Below are positions 1-7,389 of a stretch of DNA of 63,507 nucleotides, piece after piece. The position numbers were made by a program, and so were the translations under genes. Below the pieces are notes generated by a model that was not told the DNA's origin, ran no database searches, and saw nothing but the letters and a program-made list of their open reading frames with translations. The stretch's first letter is position 1, and every line of letters begins with the position of its first letter. The stretch lies in the NCBI GenBank assembly GCA_900540085.1, contig UQEU01000010.1, positions 1 to 63,507 of the forward strand, in the 5' to 3' direction. Origin of the DNA: an uncultured Eubacteriales bacterium (GTDB taxonomy: Bacteria; Bacillota; Clostridia; Oscillospirales; Acutalibacteraceae).

Positions 1-2
1 CG

Positions 3-76
3 CCCCTTTAGGGGTTGTGTCCGTAAAAAGCCCTTCTAGGGCTTACTCAAGCCTCTGGCTTAGCCGGAGGTCTTGA
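3..76. repeat. GC-rich cluster of three tandem hairpins
   Basis: Three stem-loops follow one another in otherwise AT-rich DNA. The first is CCCC-TTTA-GGGG (3-14). The second is a 7-bp stem AAGCCCT/AGGGCTT with a 3-nt loop (28-44). The third has a core CCTCTGGCT/AGCCGGAGG (52-70) extended outward by TCAAG/CTTGA (47-51 and 72-76), with one bulged T and one G-T pair. There is no T-run typical of a terminator. It may be an intergenic palindromic repeat or the end of a structured RNA that starts outside the window. I cannot name the family. Confidence 0.5.
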
Positions 77-180
77 CTCATCAAAGACAAAATCAATAAT
101 TTAACTATTGAAAATAATGAAATAAAAACATTTTTATATTAATATATGCTATGATTACTGTGTTTTAATTATAATTCAAG

Positions 181-567
181 TTATTTGTTTTTAGGTAGTT
201 TTTTACTTGAATATTTTTTACCCCAATAAATTCCCAAGGATGTTGATGATATGAATAATAGAGCAAAAACCGGACCGGTTACAAGAAATTCTTTAGATGG
301 CTCTAACTCGTGAATTGATTTATCCGGTGCTTCCGGATTATATTTTATTTTCAAGGATTCTCCGATTTTTCTTGATCGGTTTTGATTTTTAATTATTCCT
401 GTATAAATCTGATTGTCTACCGTGTACTCATAATAGATATCATAATAAGTAGACTTAGATCCATAGTTTGGCCCTCTTGAACCCTGCACTTTTGTTTCTA
501 TATCGCTTACTGCAGCATTTGTAATAATCCAGTTGGTTGTTTCACGTTGTGTCTGATAGTCTACCAT
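181..567 (-). CDS. DUF3592-type membrane protein, probably the 3' part of a broken gene
   Basis: A 128-residue protein whose middle (about residues 20-90) has the DUF3592 pattern: a Tyr-rich beta segment (YYEYTVDNQIYTG) followed by the YNPEAPDKS motif. One membrane helix lies near the C-terminus (about 96-115) and the end is Lys-rich. Family members usually also carry an N-terminal membrane helix, which is missing here. The ATG at 567 has no recognisable ribosome site and sits 9 nt after an in-frame TGA. A short reading frame just upstream encodes what looks like the missing N-terminal part, so the gene is probably disrupted. Function is unknown for the family. Confidence 0.55.
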   Translation of the reverse strand: MVDYQTQRETTNWIITNAAVSDIETKVQGSRGPNYGSKSTYYDIYYEYTVDNQIYTGIIKNQNRSRKIGESLKIKYNPEAPDKSIHELEPSKEFLVTGPVFALLFISSTSLGIYWGKKYSSKKLPKNK

Positions 568-584
568 AGCATTTCAAAAAACTA

Positions 585-683
585 TTACAGTGCATATAAA
601 AAAATGAATCCTACTGTTAGAAGAAAAGCAGGAGATTGTGCTTTAATATTTATTTTAGCATCTTCCCAATTTGTTATAGTCAT
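585..683 (-). CDS. 32-residue open frame, likely detached N-terminus of the DUF3592 gene
   Basis: This short frame starts with ATG behind a strong GGAGGG ribosome site (7-nt gap) and ends at TAA. It encodes MTITNWEDAK followed by a hydrophobic stretch that breaks off. A -1 shift at its run of seven T would extend the hydrophobic stretch into a full helix (FLLTVGFIFF and onward), but then meets the TGA just before the downstream 128-residue frame. Two lesions therefore separate the two halves. It could also be a genuine small membrane peptide; the good ribosome site argues that translation still begins here. Confidence 0.4.
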   Translation of the reverse strand: MTITNWEDAKINIKAQSPAFLLTVGFIFLYAL

Positions 684-827
684 TTAATTACCCTCCACAA
701 CAACTTTATAGTTGCCAGATTCGGTTGGAGTCCATTCACAGAAATTTAAAGATGTATCGTTATTCGAGTAGCATATGTCATCGCTTTTGTAAATCATAAA
801 TTCCCACTGGTATGGTTGTTTGCCTAT
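684..827 (-). pseudogene. C-terminal remnant of a surface protein with a triple-Tyr/Ig-like repeat
   Basis: An open stretch of 47 codons without a proper start (only an internal ATG at 797) ends in TAA immediately before the next ATG. The peptide contains PYQWEFMIYKSDD and, later, EWTPTESGNYKVVVE. That pattern is typical of the last repeat in clostridial surface proteins with Y_Y_Y or Ig-like domains. Nothing upstream (828-939) continues the protein, so this is a leftover 3' end from a deletion or rearrangement. Family assignment is by pattern only. Confidence 0.45.
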
Positions 828-885
828 TTAAATTATTGCAATAAATATCAAAGAGTTATCTAAAAAGAGTCATCTAACTTAAAGA

Positions 886-915
886 ATAAAAATGATTTGT
901 AACCGTTTTATCATT
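886..915 (-). terminator. weak terminator after rodA
   Basis: On the minus strand, AATGAT and ATCATT form a 6-bp stem around a 13-nt loop, followed by TTTATT. It lies about 25 nt after the rodA stop. The stem is short and AT-rich. Confidence 0.35.
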
Positions 916-939
916 ACATTTAATATAAGTTATTTTTTA

Positions 940-2103
940 TTATAAATCTGCATAGAACAGTGTATCTCGAGGAACTTTACTGAATCTGTAAACCGAAAGT
1001 ACAATTCCGAGAGCAATGTATGTGCACATACTTGAAGAACCGCCTGCGCTGAATAACGGCAATGTAATTCCGATACAGGGGAGAATTGAAAGTTCCATAC
1101 CGACATTTACAAAAACTTGTGCCAAAAGCATTACTGCAACACCGCTGCACATCAAGTAACCTACATTATCTCTTGCTTTGAGTGCGTTAAATATAATTTT
1201 TACAATCAGTGCCGAAAGTAAAAGTATAGCAACCATTGCACCTATAAAACCGAACTCTTCGCCGGCAACTGTCAAAATCATATCGTTTTGATTTTCGGGA
1301 ACAAGTCTTCCTTGAGTCATTTTACCTTGTAAAAATCCTTGTCCCGTTAAACCACCGCTTCCCATAGCTATTTTGCCGTTGTTTTGCTGATACATGGTAG
1401 TTTCGTAGTATTCGGGGAAGAAAAGGGCAACAATTCTTTCTCTTTGAAGACCTTTTAAAAATCCCAATTTCCAAGCAATCGGAAATGCCATAAAGATAAG
1501 ACAGAAACCTGCAATAAAGTAGCCTATGTTTACTTTTGCAAAAAATAACATTCCTATGAAAATAAATAAGAATATAAGAGCAGAACCTGCGTCGCCTGTT
1601 ACTACAACAAGTGCAATCGGTATCATTCCGTGTATTACAAGCGGTATGATGTTTTTCAGTTTATTAATATCGTCTTTTACCATGTCAAGATGGTAGGAAA
1701 ATGAAATTATAAACCCTACTTTCAAAAGTTCTGAAGTTTGAAAAGTGAAAGAGTTTCCTATTCTGAGCCAAGAACGAGCGTCGGGACGGGCTTCGGGAGC
1801 GACGCCCCAAATAATAGTCGCTATCATCAATAAAATACAACCGCCCGCAATCACAGGCCATAGTTTACTTATTATTTGATAGTCTATATGTGATAGGACA
1901 ATTGCTATTATAAGCCCTAAAGCAATACTTAATATCATTGATTTTAAGTCAGAAGCTATAATCTGATCGGGTTTCAATTTTGAATATGTTGCACTGAAAA
2001 CAAGAAGCAGACCGTATGCCGAAGAAAAAAGTGACAAAATCATTAAAGGAAAATCAAAACCGCTTATTCCAGATATGTTTTTTTTGTTTAAATTGTTATT
2101 CAT
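940..2103 (-). CDS. rodA: Rod shape-determining protein RodA, SEDS peptidoglycan glycosyltransferase
   Basis: A 387-residue polytopic SEDS-family protein that polymerises lipid II into glycan strands for side-wall growth, working with a class B PBP. Family landmarks are visible: ARSWLRIG with FQTSELLKVG in the middle, the ENQNDMILTVAGEEFGFIG segment about residues 265-285, and GITLPLFSAGGSSS near the C-terminus. About ten hydrophobic helices are evident. It starts at ATG 2103 behind AAAGGA. It diverges from fhs, and its own consensus-like promoter lies in the shared upstream region. RodA is favoured over FtsW because there is no division-gene context, but SEDS paralogs are hard to separate by eye. 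Confidence 0.9.
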   Translation of the reverse strand: MNNNLNKKNISGISGFDFPLMILSLFSSAYGLLLVFSATYSKLKPDQIIASDLKSMILSIALGLIIAIVLSHIDYQIISKLWPVIAGGCILLMIATIIWGVAPEARPDARSWLRIGNSFTFQTSELLKVGFIISFSYHLDMVKDDINKLKNIIPLVIHGMIPIALVVVTGDAGSALIFLFIFIGMLFFAKVNIGYFIAGFCLIFMAFPIAWKLGFLKGLQRERIVALFFPEYYETTMYQQNNGKIAMGSGGLTGQGFLQGKMTQGRLVPENQNDMILTVAGEEFGFIGAMVAILLLSALIVKIIFNALKARDNVGYLMCSGVAVMLLAQVFVNVGMELSILPCIGITLPLFSAGGSSSMCTYIALGIVLSVYRFSKVPRDTLFYADL

Positions 2104-2162
2104 AAATAGTCCTTTGTTGAAAATTTTTTTGTACTTTTGATATTGTTATTGTATTGATATAT

Positions 2163-2191
2163 ATTATATAATTTATGTTAAGGTAATTCAA
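2163..2191 (-). promoter_or_regulatory. rodA promoter
   Basis: On the minus strand TTGAAT (2186-2191) and TATAAT (2163-2168) are separated by exactly 17 nt. The site lies about 60 nt upstream of the rodA ATG and back-to-back with the fhs promoter. Confidence 0.75.
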
Positions 2192-2210
2192 GTTAAAGTA
2201 TAAAAAGTAT

Positions 2211-2238
2211 TTGAATTTTTACAGTCTTGTGTTATAAT
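2211..2238 (+). promoter_or_regulatory. fhs operon promoter
   Basis: TTGAAT (2211-2216) and TATAAT (2233-2238) with a 16-nt spacer. TG precedes the -10 by one base (extended -10). It lies about 55 nt upstream of the TTG start of fhs. Confidence 0.7.
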
Positions 2239-2295
2239 AATTTTGTTAAAAATAATCAAGATTTTGTAAATTTTACAGTGTTAGGGGTATTTTTA

Positions 2296-3963
2296 TTGAA
2301 AACAGATATCGAAATAGCACAAAGTGCAAAATTAAAACCAATTACACAAATAGCCGAAAGTTTGGGTATTGACAATTCGGAAATTGAACAGTACGGTCAC
2401 TTTAAGGCTAAAATTTCAAACAGTTTGTTTGAAAGAATAGAAAAAAACAAAGACGGTAAGTTGGTGCTTGTTACGGCAGTCAATCCTACTCCGGCAGGCG
2501 AGGGTAAAACAACCGTTTCCATAGGTCTGTCGGAAGCGATGAATTTAATAGGTAAAAAAACAACGGTTGCATTAAGAGAACCAAGTTTAGGTCCTGTTTT
2601 CGGTATAAAAGGCGGTGCTGCGGGTGGCGGATATTCTCAGGTTGTCCCTATGGAAGATATAAATCTTCATTTTACGGGCGATATGCATGCCATAACAAGT
2701 GCAAATAACTTGATGTGTGCTATACTTGATAACCATATTCAGCAAGGCAATGAACTTGGAATTGACCCACGCAGAATTCTTGCAAAAAGATGTATGGACA
2801 TTAATGACAGAGTGTTGAGAAACATTGTTGTAGGTATGGGTGGCGCTTTGAACGGCGTTGTTCGTGAAGACCATTTTATCATCACGGTTGCAAGTGAAGT
2901 TATGGCTATTCTTTGTCTTGCTAAAGATGTCTTTGACTTGAAAAAAAGACTCGGCAATATTTTAGTTGCATATACTTATGATTTAAAACCCGTTTATTGT
3001 CGTGATATTAAAGCAGACGGTTCGATGGCTGTATTGCTTAAAGATGCAATTAAACCGAATTTAGTTCAAACTTTGGAAAATACTCCTGCAATAATGCACG
3101 GCGGTCCTTTTGCCAATATCGCTCACGGATGCAACAGTTTGCGTGCCACAAAAGTTGCAATGAAACTTTCTGACTATTGCATCACAGAAGCAGGCTTTGG
3201 TTCCGATTTAGGTGCAGAAAAGTTTTTTGACATTAAGTGCAGATACGGCAAACTTACACCGTCTTGTGTCGTACTTGTGGCAACAGTTCGTTCAATGAAG
3301 TACAACGGCGGCGTTGCAAAAGAAAATTTGAGTGAAGAAAATTTGCCTGCTCTTGAAAAAGGTACAGAAAATCTCGGCGCTCATATTGAAAATCTTAAAA
3401 AGTTCGGAGTACCTGTTGTTGTTGCAATCAACCATTTTTATGCAGATACAGATAAAGAAATTGCTTTTGTTAAAGAGTATTGTGAAAATGCAGGTGCAGA
3501 TTTTGCCGTGACAAAGTGCTTTGCAGAAGGTGGAAAAGGTTCTGTTGAACTTGCTCAAAAAGTTTGCGAGGCTTGTGAAAAGCAAAATAATTTTAGATTT
3601 TTGTACGATGTTGAAGATACAATTAAAGAAAAAATAGAAACTGTTTCAAAAGAAATTTACGGTGCTGACGGAGTTATTTATACTAAAGAGGCTGAAAAAA
3701 GCATATCTGAAATAGAGGCTTTGGGACATTCAAATTTACCTGTTTGTATGGCAAAAACTCAGTATAGCCTTTCAGATGATCCGACTCTTCTCGGTAAACC
3801 TTCAGGATTTAAAATCACTGTATCTGATGTCAGTCTTTCAAACGGTGCCGGATTTATAGTTTGCAAAACCGGAAAAATTATGACTATGCCCGGTCTTTCC
3901 AAAAAACCGGCTGCGTATTCGATAGATATTGACGAAAACGGAAATACGGTAGGTTTGTTTTGA
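2296..3963 (+). CDS. fhs: Formate-tetrahydrofolate ligase
   Basis: Cytosolic enzyme that uses ATP to join formate to tetrahydrofolate, giving 10-formyl-THF for purine synthesis, initiator tRNA formylation and, in acetogens, the methyl branch of acetogenesis. The nucleotide loop TPAGEGKTT lies at residues 65-73. At 555 residues it matches the usual length of about 556. The frame is open further upstream, but I place the start at TTG 2296: AGGGG lies 7 nt before it, and the family N-terminus (KTDIEIAQ) follows at once. It is first in an operon with tsaE, tsaB and rpiB, and its TGA overlaps the tsaE ATG. Confidence 0.95.
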   Translation: MKTDIEIAQSAKLKPITQIAESLGIDNSEIEQYGHFKAKISNSLFERIEKNKDGKLVLVTAVNPTPAGEGKTTVSIGLSEAMNLIGKKTTVALREPSLGPVFGIKGGAAGGGYSQVVPMEDINLHFTGDMHAITSANNLMCAILDNHIQQGNELGIDPRRILAKRCMDINDRVLRNIVVGMGGALNGVVREDHFIITVASEVMAILCLAKDVFDLKKRLGNILVAYTYDLKPVYCRDIKADGSMAVLLKDAIKPNLVQTLENTPAIMHGGPFANIAHGCNSLRATKVAMKLSDYCITEAGFGSDLGAEKFFDIKCRYGKLTPSCVVLVATVRSMKYNGGVAKENLSEENLPALEKGTENLGAHIENLKKFGVPVVVAINHFYADTDKEIAFVKEYCENAGADFAVTKCFAEGGKGSVELAQKVCEACEKQNNFRFLYDVEDTIKEKIETVSKEIYGADGVIYTKEAEKSISEIEALGHSNLPVCMAKTQYSLSDDPTLLGKPSGFKITVSDVSLSNGAGFIVCKTGKIMTMPGLSKKPAAYSIDIDENGNTVGLF

Positions 3964-4409
3964 TGAAAACATTTGTTTCAAACAGTAGGGAAGATACAGT
4001 TAAGTTTGCCGAAAATTTTGCAAAAACATTGAAAAAAGGCTCGGTTGTTGCATTTTTAGGCGGGCTCGGAATGGGAAAAACAGCTTTTGTTTCAGGACTT
4101 GCAAAAGGTCTCGGAATAGATGCCGATGTTACTTCTCCGACTTTCTCAATAGTCAATGAGTATATCGGAAAAGAAAATGTACTGTATCATTTTGATATGT
4201 ATCGTGTCGATAATTGGGACGATTTGTATTCAACAGGCTATTTTGATTATCTTGACGGTGTTTCATTTTTGGCTGTTGAGTGGAGTGAAAATATTTTCGG
4301 TGCTTTGGAAGATGATGCAATTATTGTTGAATTTGAGAAAACAGACGAAAATTCAAGAAAAATAACTATATATAATAAGGGTGATGGTTTTGCTGATACT
4401 CGGAGTTGA
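3963..4409 (+). CDS. tsaE: tRNA threonylcarbamoyladenosine biosynthesis ATPase TsaE
   Basis: A 148-residue P-loop ATPase of the t6A tRNA modification pathway, which supports TsaB-TsaD in modifying A37 of ANN-decoding tRNAs. Walker A GGLGMGKT lies at residues 33-40. The family motif TSPTFSIVNEY follows, and then HFDMYR and the EWSE segment. The ATG overlaps the fhs stop codon (TGATG), so translation is probably coupled. It overlaps the start of tsaB at its 3' end. The usual neighbours rimI and tsaD are not in this operon. Confidence 0.93.
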   Translation: MKTFVSNSREDTVKFAENFAKTLKKGSVVAFLGGLGMGKTAFVSGLAKGLGIDADVTSPTFSIVNEYIGKENVLYHFDMYRVDNWDDLYSTGYFDYLDGVSFLAVEWSENIFGALEDDAIIVEFEKTDENSRKITIYNKGDGFADTRS

Positions 4410-5073
4410 ATCGAGTGCAGTCAGCGCTTCAGCGGCTGTTTATGACGATGAAAAAGTGTTGTCTTCAAAGTTTATAAACGCAGGTTTGACTCACAGTCAG
4501 ACACTTTTGCCGTTGATTGACGATGCACTGAAAAGTGCAAATAAGTGTTTTGACGATATAGAAAAAATCGCAGTTTCTGTCGGACCCGGTTCATTTACAG
4601 GCGTAAGAATAGGAGTTGCAACCGTAAAAGGTATCGCTTTTAAGAAAAATATTCCCTGTGTTGCCGTTTCTTCACTTGAAACGATAGCAAATAACGATTT
4701 TTCAGATGAAAATGTTGTCATCTGTGCTTGTATGGATGCAAGAAGAAATCAGTTTTATAACGCTTTGTTTGAAATAAAAAATGGTAATGTTTCAAGAATT
4801 ACTTGCGACAGAGCGATAGATATAATGCAAATTAAAAGCGAAATTGAAAAATTTGATAAGGTTATTGTTGCAGGAGACGGGGCAGAACTTGCCTATAAAA
4901 CTCTGCAAAATGATAATGTCTTTTTGGCTGGCGAAGAGTGTCGTTTTCAAAATGCTGACGGTGTCATCAAGGCTTCTTTCGGTAAGAAAACTGTTCTGTC
5001 TGAAGAATTGATGCCTGTTTATTTACGACTAAGTCAGGCGGAGAGAGAATTAAAATTAAAAAGGGGTAATTAA
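4384..5073 (+). CDS. tsaB: tRNA threonylcarbamoyladenosine biosynthesis protein TsaB
   Basis: An ASKHA-fold scaffold protein that binds TsaD and TsaE in t6A formation. The family motif GPGSFTGVRIG is clear at about residues 66-76, and the N-terminus gives LILGVESS, the first beta strand. The start is uncertain: GTG 4381, ATG 4384 and TTG 4390 are all in frame. AAGGG at 4377-4381 is spaced best for TTG 4390. The gene overlaps tsaE by about 25 nt and is followed by rpiB after a single base. At 229 residues it is a typical length. Confidence 0.9.
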   Translation: MVLLILGVESSAVSASAAVYDDEKVLSSKFINAGLTHSQTLLPLIDDALKSANKCFDDIEKIAVSVGPGSFTGVRIGVATVKGIAFKKNIPCVAVSSLETIANNDFSDENVVICACMDARRNQFYNALFEIKNGNVSRITCDRAIDIMQIKSEIEKFDKVIVAGDGAELAYKTLQNDNVFLAGEECRFQNADGVIKASFGKKTVLSEELMPVYLRLSQAERELKLKRGN

Positions 5074-5074
5074 A

Positions 5075-5524
5075 ATGATTGTACTTGCAAGCGACCACGC
5101 AGGTTTTCCGCTTAAAGAGGAAATAAAAAAACATTTGGAAGAAAGAAATATTGAATATAAAGACTGCGGTGCTTTTTCGACAGACAGTTGTGATTATGCC
5201 GTAAATGCTCAAAAAGCGTGCGATTTAATTACAAACGGCGAATGTGATAAAGGTATTCTTTGCTGTGGTACGGGTATCGGTATCTCAATGGCTGCAAATA
5301 AAGTAAAAGGTATCAGGGCAGCTTGTTGCAGCGACTATTTCAGTGCAAAATATACCCGTATGCACAACGATGCAAATGTATTGTGTATGGGAGCAAGAGT
5401 TGTGGGAGCAGGTCTGGCTTTGGAACTTGTAGATGTTTTTCTTGATACTGAGTTTGAGGGTGGTCGTCATCAAAGACGAATTGACCAAATATCAGATATT
5501 GAAAACGGTAAAAAGTTGTATTAA
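5075..5524 (+). CDS. rpiB: Ribose-5-phosphate isomerase B
   Basis: Interconverts ribose-5-phosphate and ribulose-5-phosphate in the pentose phosphate pathway; some homologues act on allose or galactose phosphates. The N-terminal ASDHAG motif, the active-site loop with Cys64 just before GTGIG, and His97 in RMHNDANVL match RpiB. It has 149 residues. AAGGGG lies 8 nt before the ATG. It is the last gene of the fhs operon and is followed by a hairpin terminator. Confidence 0.92.
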   Translation: MIVLASDHAGFPLKEEIKKHLEERNIEYKDCGAFSTDSCDYAVNAQKACDLITNGECDKGILCCGTGIGISMAANKVKGIRAACCSDYFSAKYTRMHNDANVLCMGARVVGAGLALELVDVFLDTEFEGGRHQRRIDQISDIENGKKLY

Positions 5525-5538
5525 TATTTTTTAATTTA

Positions 5539-5600
5539 AAAACTCTGTTGTGAATTTTTGCAATGTTTTTTGCAAATTTTTCATACAGAGTTTTCTTTTT
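5539..5600 (+). terminator. terminator after rpiB
   Basis: AAAACTCTGT (5539-5548) pairs with ACAGAGTTTT (5585-5594), followed by CTTTTTT. The loop contains a second stem (TTTGCAA/TTGCAAA), giving a long hairpin. Confidence 0.75.
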
Positions 5601-5605
5601 TGTAT

Positions 5606-5634
5606 TTGACACTGTTTTAAACAAATTATATAAT
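5606..5634 (+). promoter_or_regulatory. ABC exporter operon promoter, full consensus
   Basis: TTGACA (5606-5611) and TATAAT (5629-5634) with a 17-nt spacer, a perfect match to the housekeeping sigma consensus. It sits between the rpiB terminator and the first ABC gene. Confidence 0.85.
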
Positions 5635-5661
5635 GTATTAAATTAAAATATTAAGGAATAT

Positions 5662-7389
5662 TTGATAATTGTTATGAAAAGATTGTTGGTATATTTAAAA
5701 AATTACAAGACAGAGTCTGTTTTTGCACCTTTGTTTAAATTGCTTGAGGCAGTTTTTGAACTAATTGTACCTTTGATTGTTGCAAAGATTATTGACAAAG
5801 GTATCTTTTTTTCAGATAAAAACTATGTTGTGAAAATGTGTTTGGTGCTTGTAACTTTCGGTGTTTTCGGAATGGTTGCGTCTATAACTGCACAGTATTT
5901 TGCCGCTAAGTCAGCGACAGGTTTCGGCAAAGAATTAAGACATTCGCTTTTTGACAAAATAAGCAATCTGTCTTTTTCTCAAATAGATAAATTTTCTGCA
6001 TCTTCGCTTGTTACAAGACTTACAAATGATGTAAATCAAGTTCAGTCGGGCGTAAACCTTGTGTTGCGTTTGTTTATGAGAAGTCCTTTTATTGTTATCG
6101 GTGCAGTTGTAATGGCTTTTTCTATTGATTTTAAAGCCACTTTGATTTTTGTTGCAGTTGTTGTTTTGCTTTCGGCAGTAGTGTTCGGAATAATGGCTTG
6201 GACAATTCCACAGTACAGAAATATTCAGTCAAATCTCGATTCCGTCACAAATGTCACTCGTGAAAGTTTGACAGGTGTGAGAGTTATCAGGGCTTTTTGT
6301 GCTGAAGAAGAGCAGGAAAAAACTTTTTCATCTGCAAATAATTTGCTTAACAAAATGCAGAAAACAACAGGTAAAATTTCTTCGTTGTTAAATCCTGCTA
6401 CTTTGGTTATTATTAATTTCGGTATAATATTTTTAATTTATTACAGTGGTGTCAGTGTTAATTCAGGCAATATCACTCAGGGACAGACAGTTGCTTTGTA
6501 TAACTATATGAGCCAAATTCTTGTCGAACTTATAAAACTTGCAAATTTGATAATTACCGTTACAAAATCTTTTGCGAGTGCGGACAGGATTGCCGCTGTT
6601 TTAAATGAAAATACAGATGTTGAAATTGTAAAGAAAAAGAATGTTTCAAATAACATTGCCGTTCAGTTTGAAGATGTTTCTTTTTCATATACAGATGAAA
6701 AAGAGTACAGTTTAAAAAATGTAACATTTTCGGCACCTAAAGGAAGTTTTGTCGGCATTATCGGTTCAACAGGTTCGGGTAAAACAACTCTTGTGAACTT
6801 AATTGCCCGTATGTATGACGCAACGCAGGGAAGTGTAAAAATTTTCGGGGAAGATGTCAAATCATATACGCCCGATGAACTTAAAAAAATTGTCGGTGTT
6901 GTTTCTCAAAAATCTGTTTTGTTTAAAGGTACTGTTGAAGAAAATTTAAAATGGGCAAAAAATGACGCTTCAAAGGAAGAAATGACAGAGGCGTTAAAGT
7001 CTGCTCAGGCTTTGGAAATTGTTGAAAATAAAGGCGGATTAGATGCTATTTCGGAGCAGGAAGGCAGAAATTTTTCGGGTGGTCAAAAACAAAGAATATC
7101 TATTGCGAGAACACTTGTTGCAAAGCCGTCGGTATTAGTGCTTGATGACAGTTCTTCAGCACTTGATTTCGCAACTGAAAAGAAATTGCGAAATGCTGTG
7201 AGAAATTTAGATTTTTCTCCGACGGTTTTTGTTGTTTCTCAAAGAATATCGTCTATTGCCGACTGTGATAAAATTTTGGTTTTGGACGACGGAGTACTTG
7301 TGGGCTGCGGTACGCATACTGAACTTCTTGAAAACTGCAGTGTTTATAAAGAAATATACTCTTCTCAATATAAGGAGGGTGTAAAATGA
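5662..7389 (+). CDS. ABC exporter half-transporter, degenerate-site subunit
   Basis: A 575-residue fused membrane domain (six helices, about residues 15-300) and ATPase domain. Walker A GSTGSGKTT is near residue 369, and the signature FSGGQ near 471. Walker B ends in LDD rather than LDE, and the switch residue is Gln (SQR) rather than His. Those two changes mark the non-catalytic nucleotide site of heterodimeric exporters such as the TM287/288 and BmrCD types. It overlaps the next gene by ATGA. The start is TTG 5662 (4 nt after AAGGA), or less likely ATG 5674. Substrate unknown; drug or lipid export is the usual guess. Confidence 0.88.
   Translation: MIIVMKRLLVYLKNYKTESVFAPLFKLLEAVFELIVPLIVAKIIDKGIFFSDKNYVVKMCLVLVTFGVFGMVASITAQYFAAKSATGFGKELRHSLFDKISNLSFSQIDKFSASSLVTRLTNDVNQVQSGVNLVLRLFMRSPFIVIGAVVMAFSIDFKATLIFVAVVVLLSAVVFGIMAWTIPQYRNIQSNLDSVTNVTRESLTGVRVIRAFCAEEEQEKTFSSANNLLNKMQKTTGKISSLLNPATLVIINFGIIFLIYYSGVSVNSGNITQGQTVALYNYMSQILVELIKLANLIITVTKSFASADRIAAVLNENTDVEIVKKKNVSNNIAVQFEDVSFSYTDEKEYSLKNVTFSAPKGSFVGIIGSTGSGKTTLVNLIARMYDATQGSVKIFGEDVKSYTPDELKKIVGVVSQKSVLFKGTVEENLKWAKNDASKEEMTEALKSAQALEIVENKGGLDAISEQEGRNFSGGQKQRISIARTLVAKPSVLVLDDSSSALDFATEKKLRNAVRNLDFSPTVFVVSQRISSIADCDKILVLDDGVLVGCGTHTELLENCSVYKEIYSSQYKEGVK

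Noticed and set aside
585..683. Programmed -1 frameshift at T TTT TTA
   Set aside because: The -1 frame meets TGA before reaching the DUF3592 part, so a shift alone would not make a full protein. Decay is the simpler reading.
2239..2295. Tetrahydrofolate riboswitch ahead of fhs
   Set aside because: The leader is only about 50 nt, AT-rich, and shows none of the paired GC-rich elements such a riboswitch needs.
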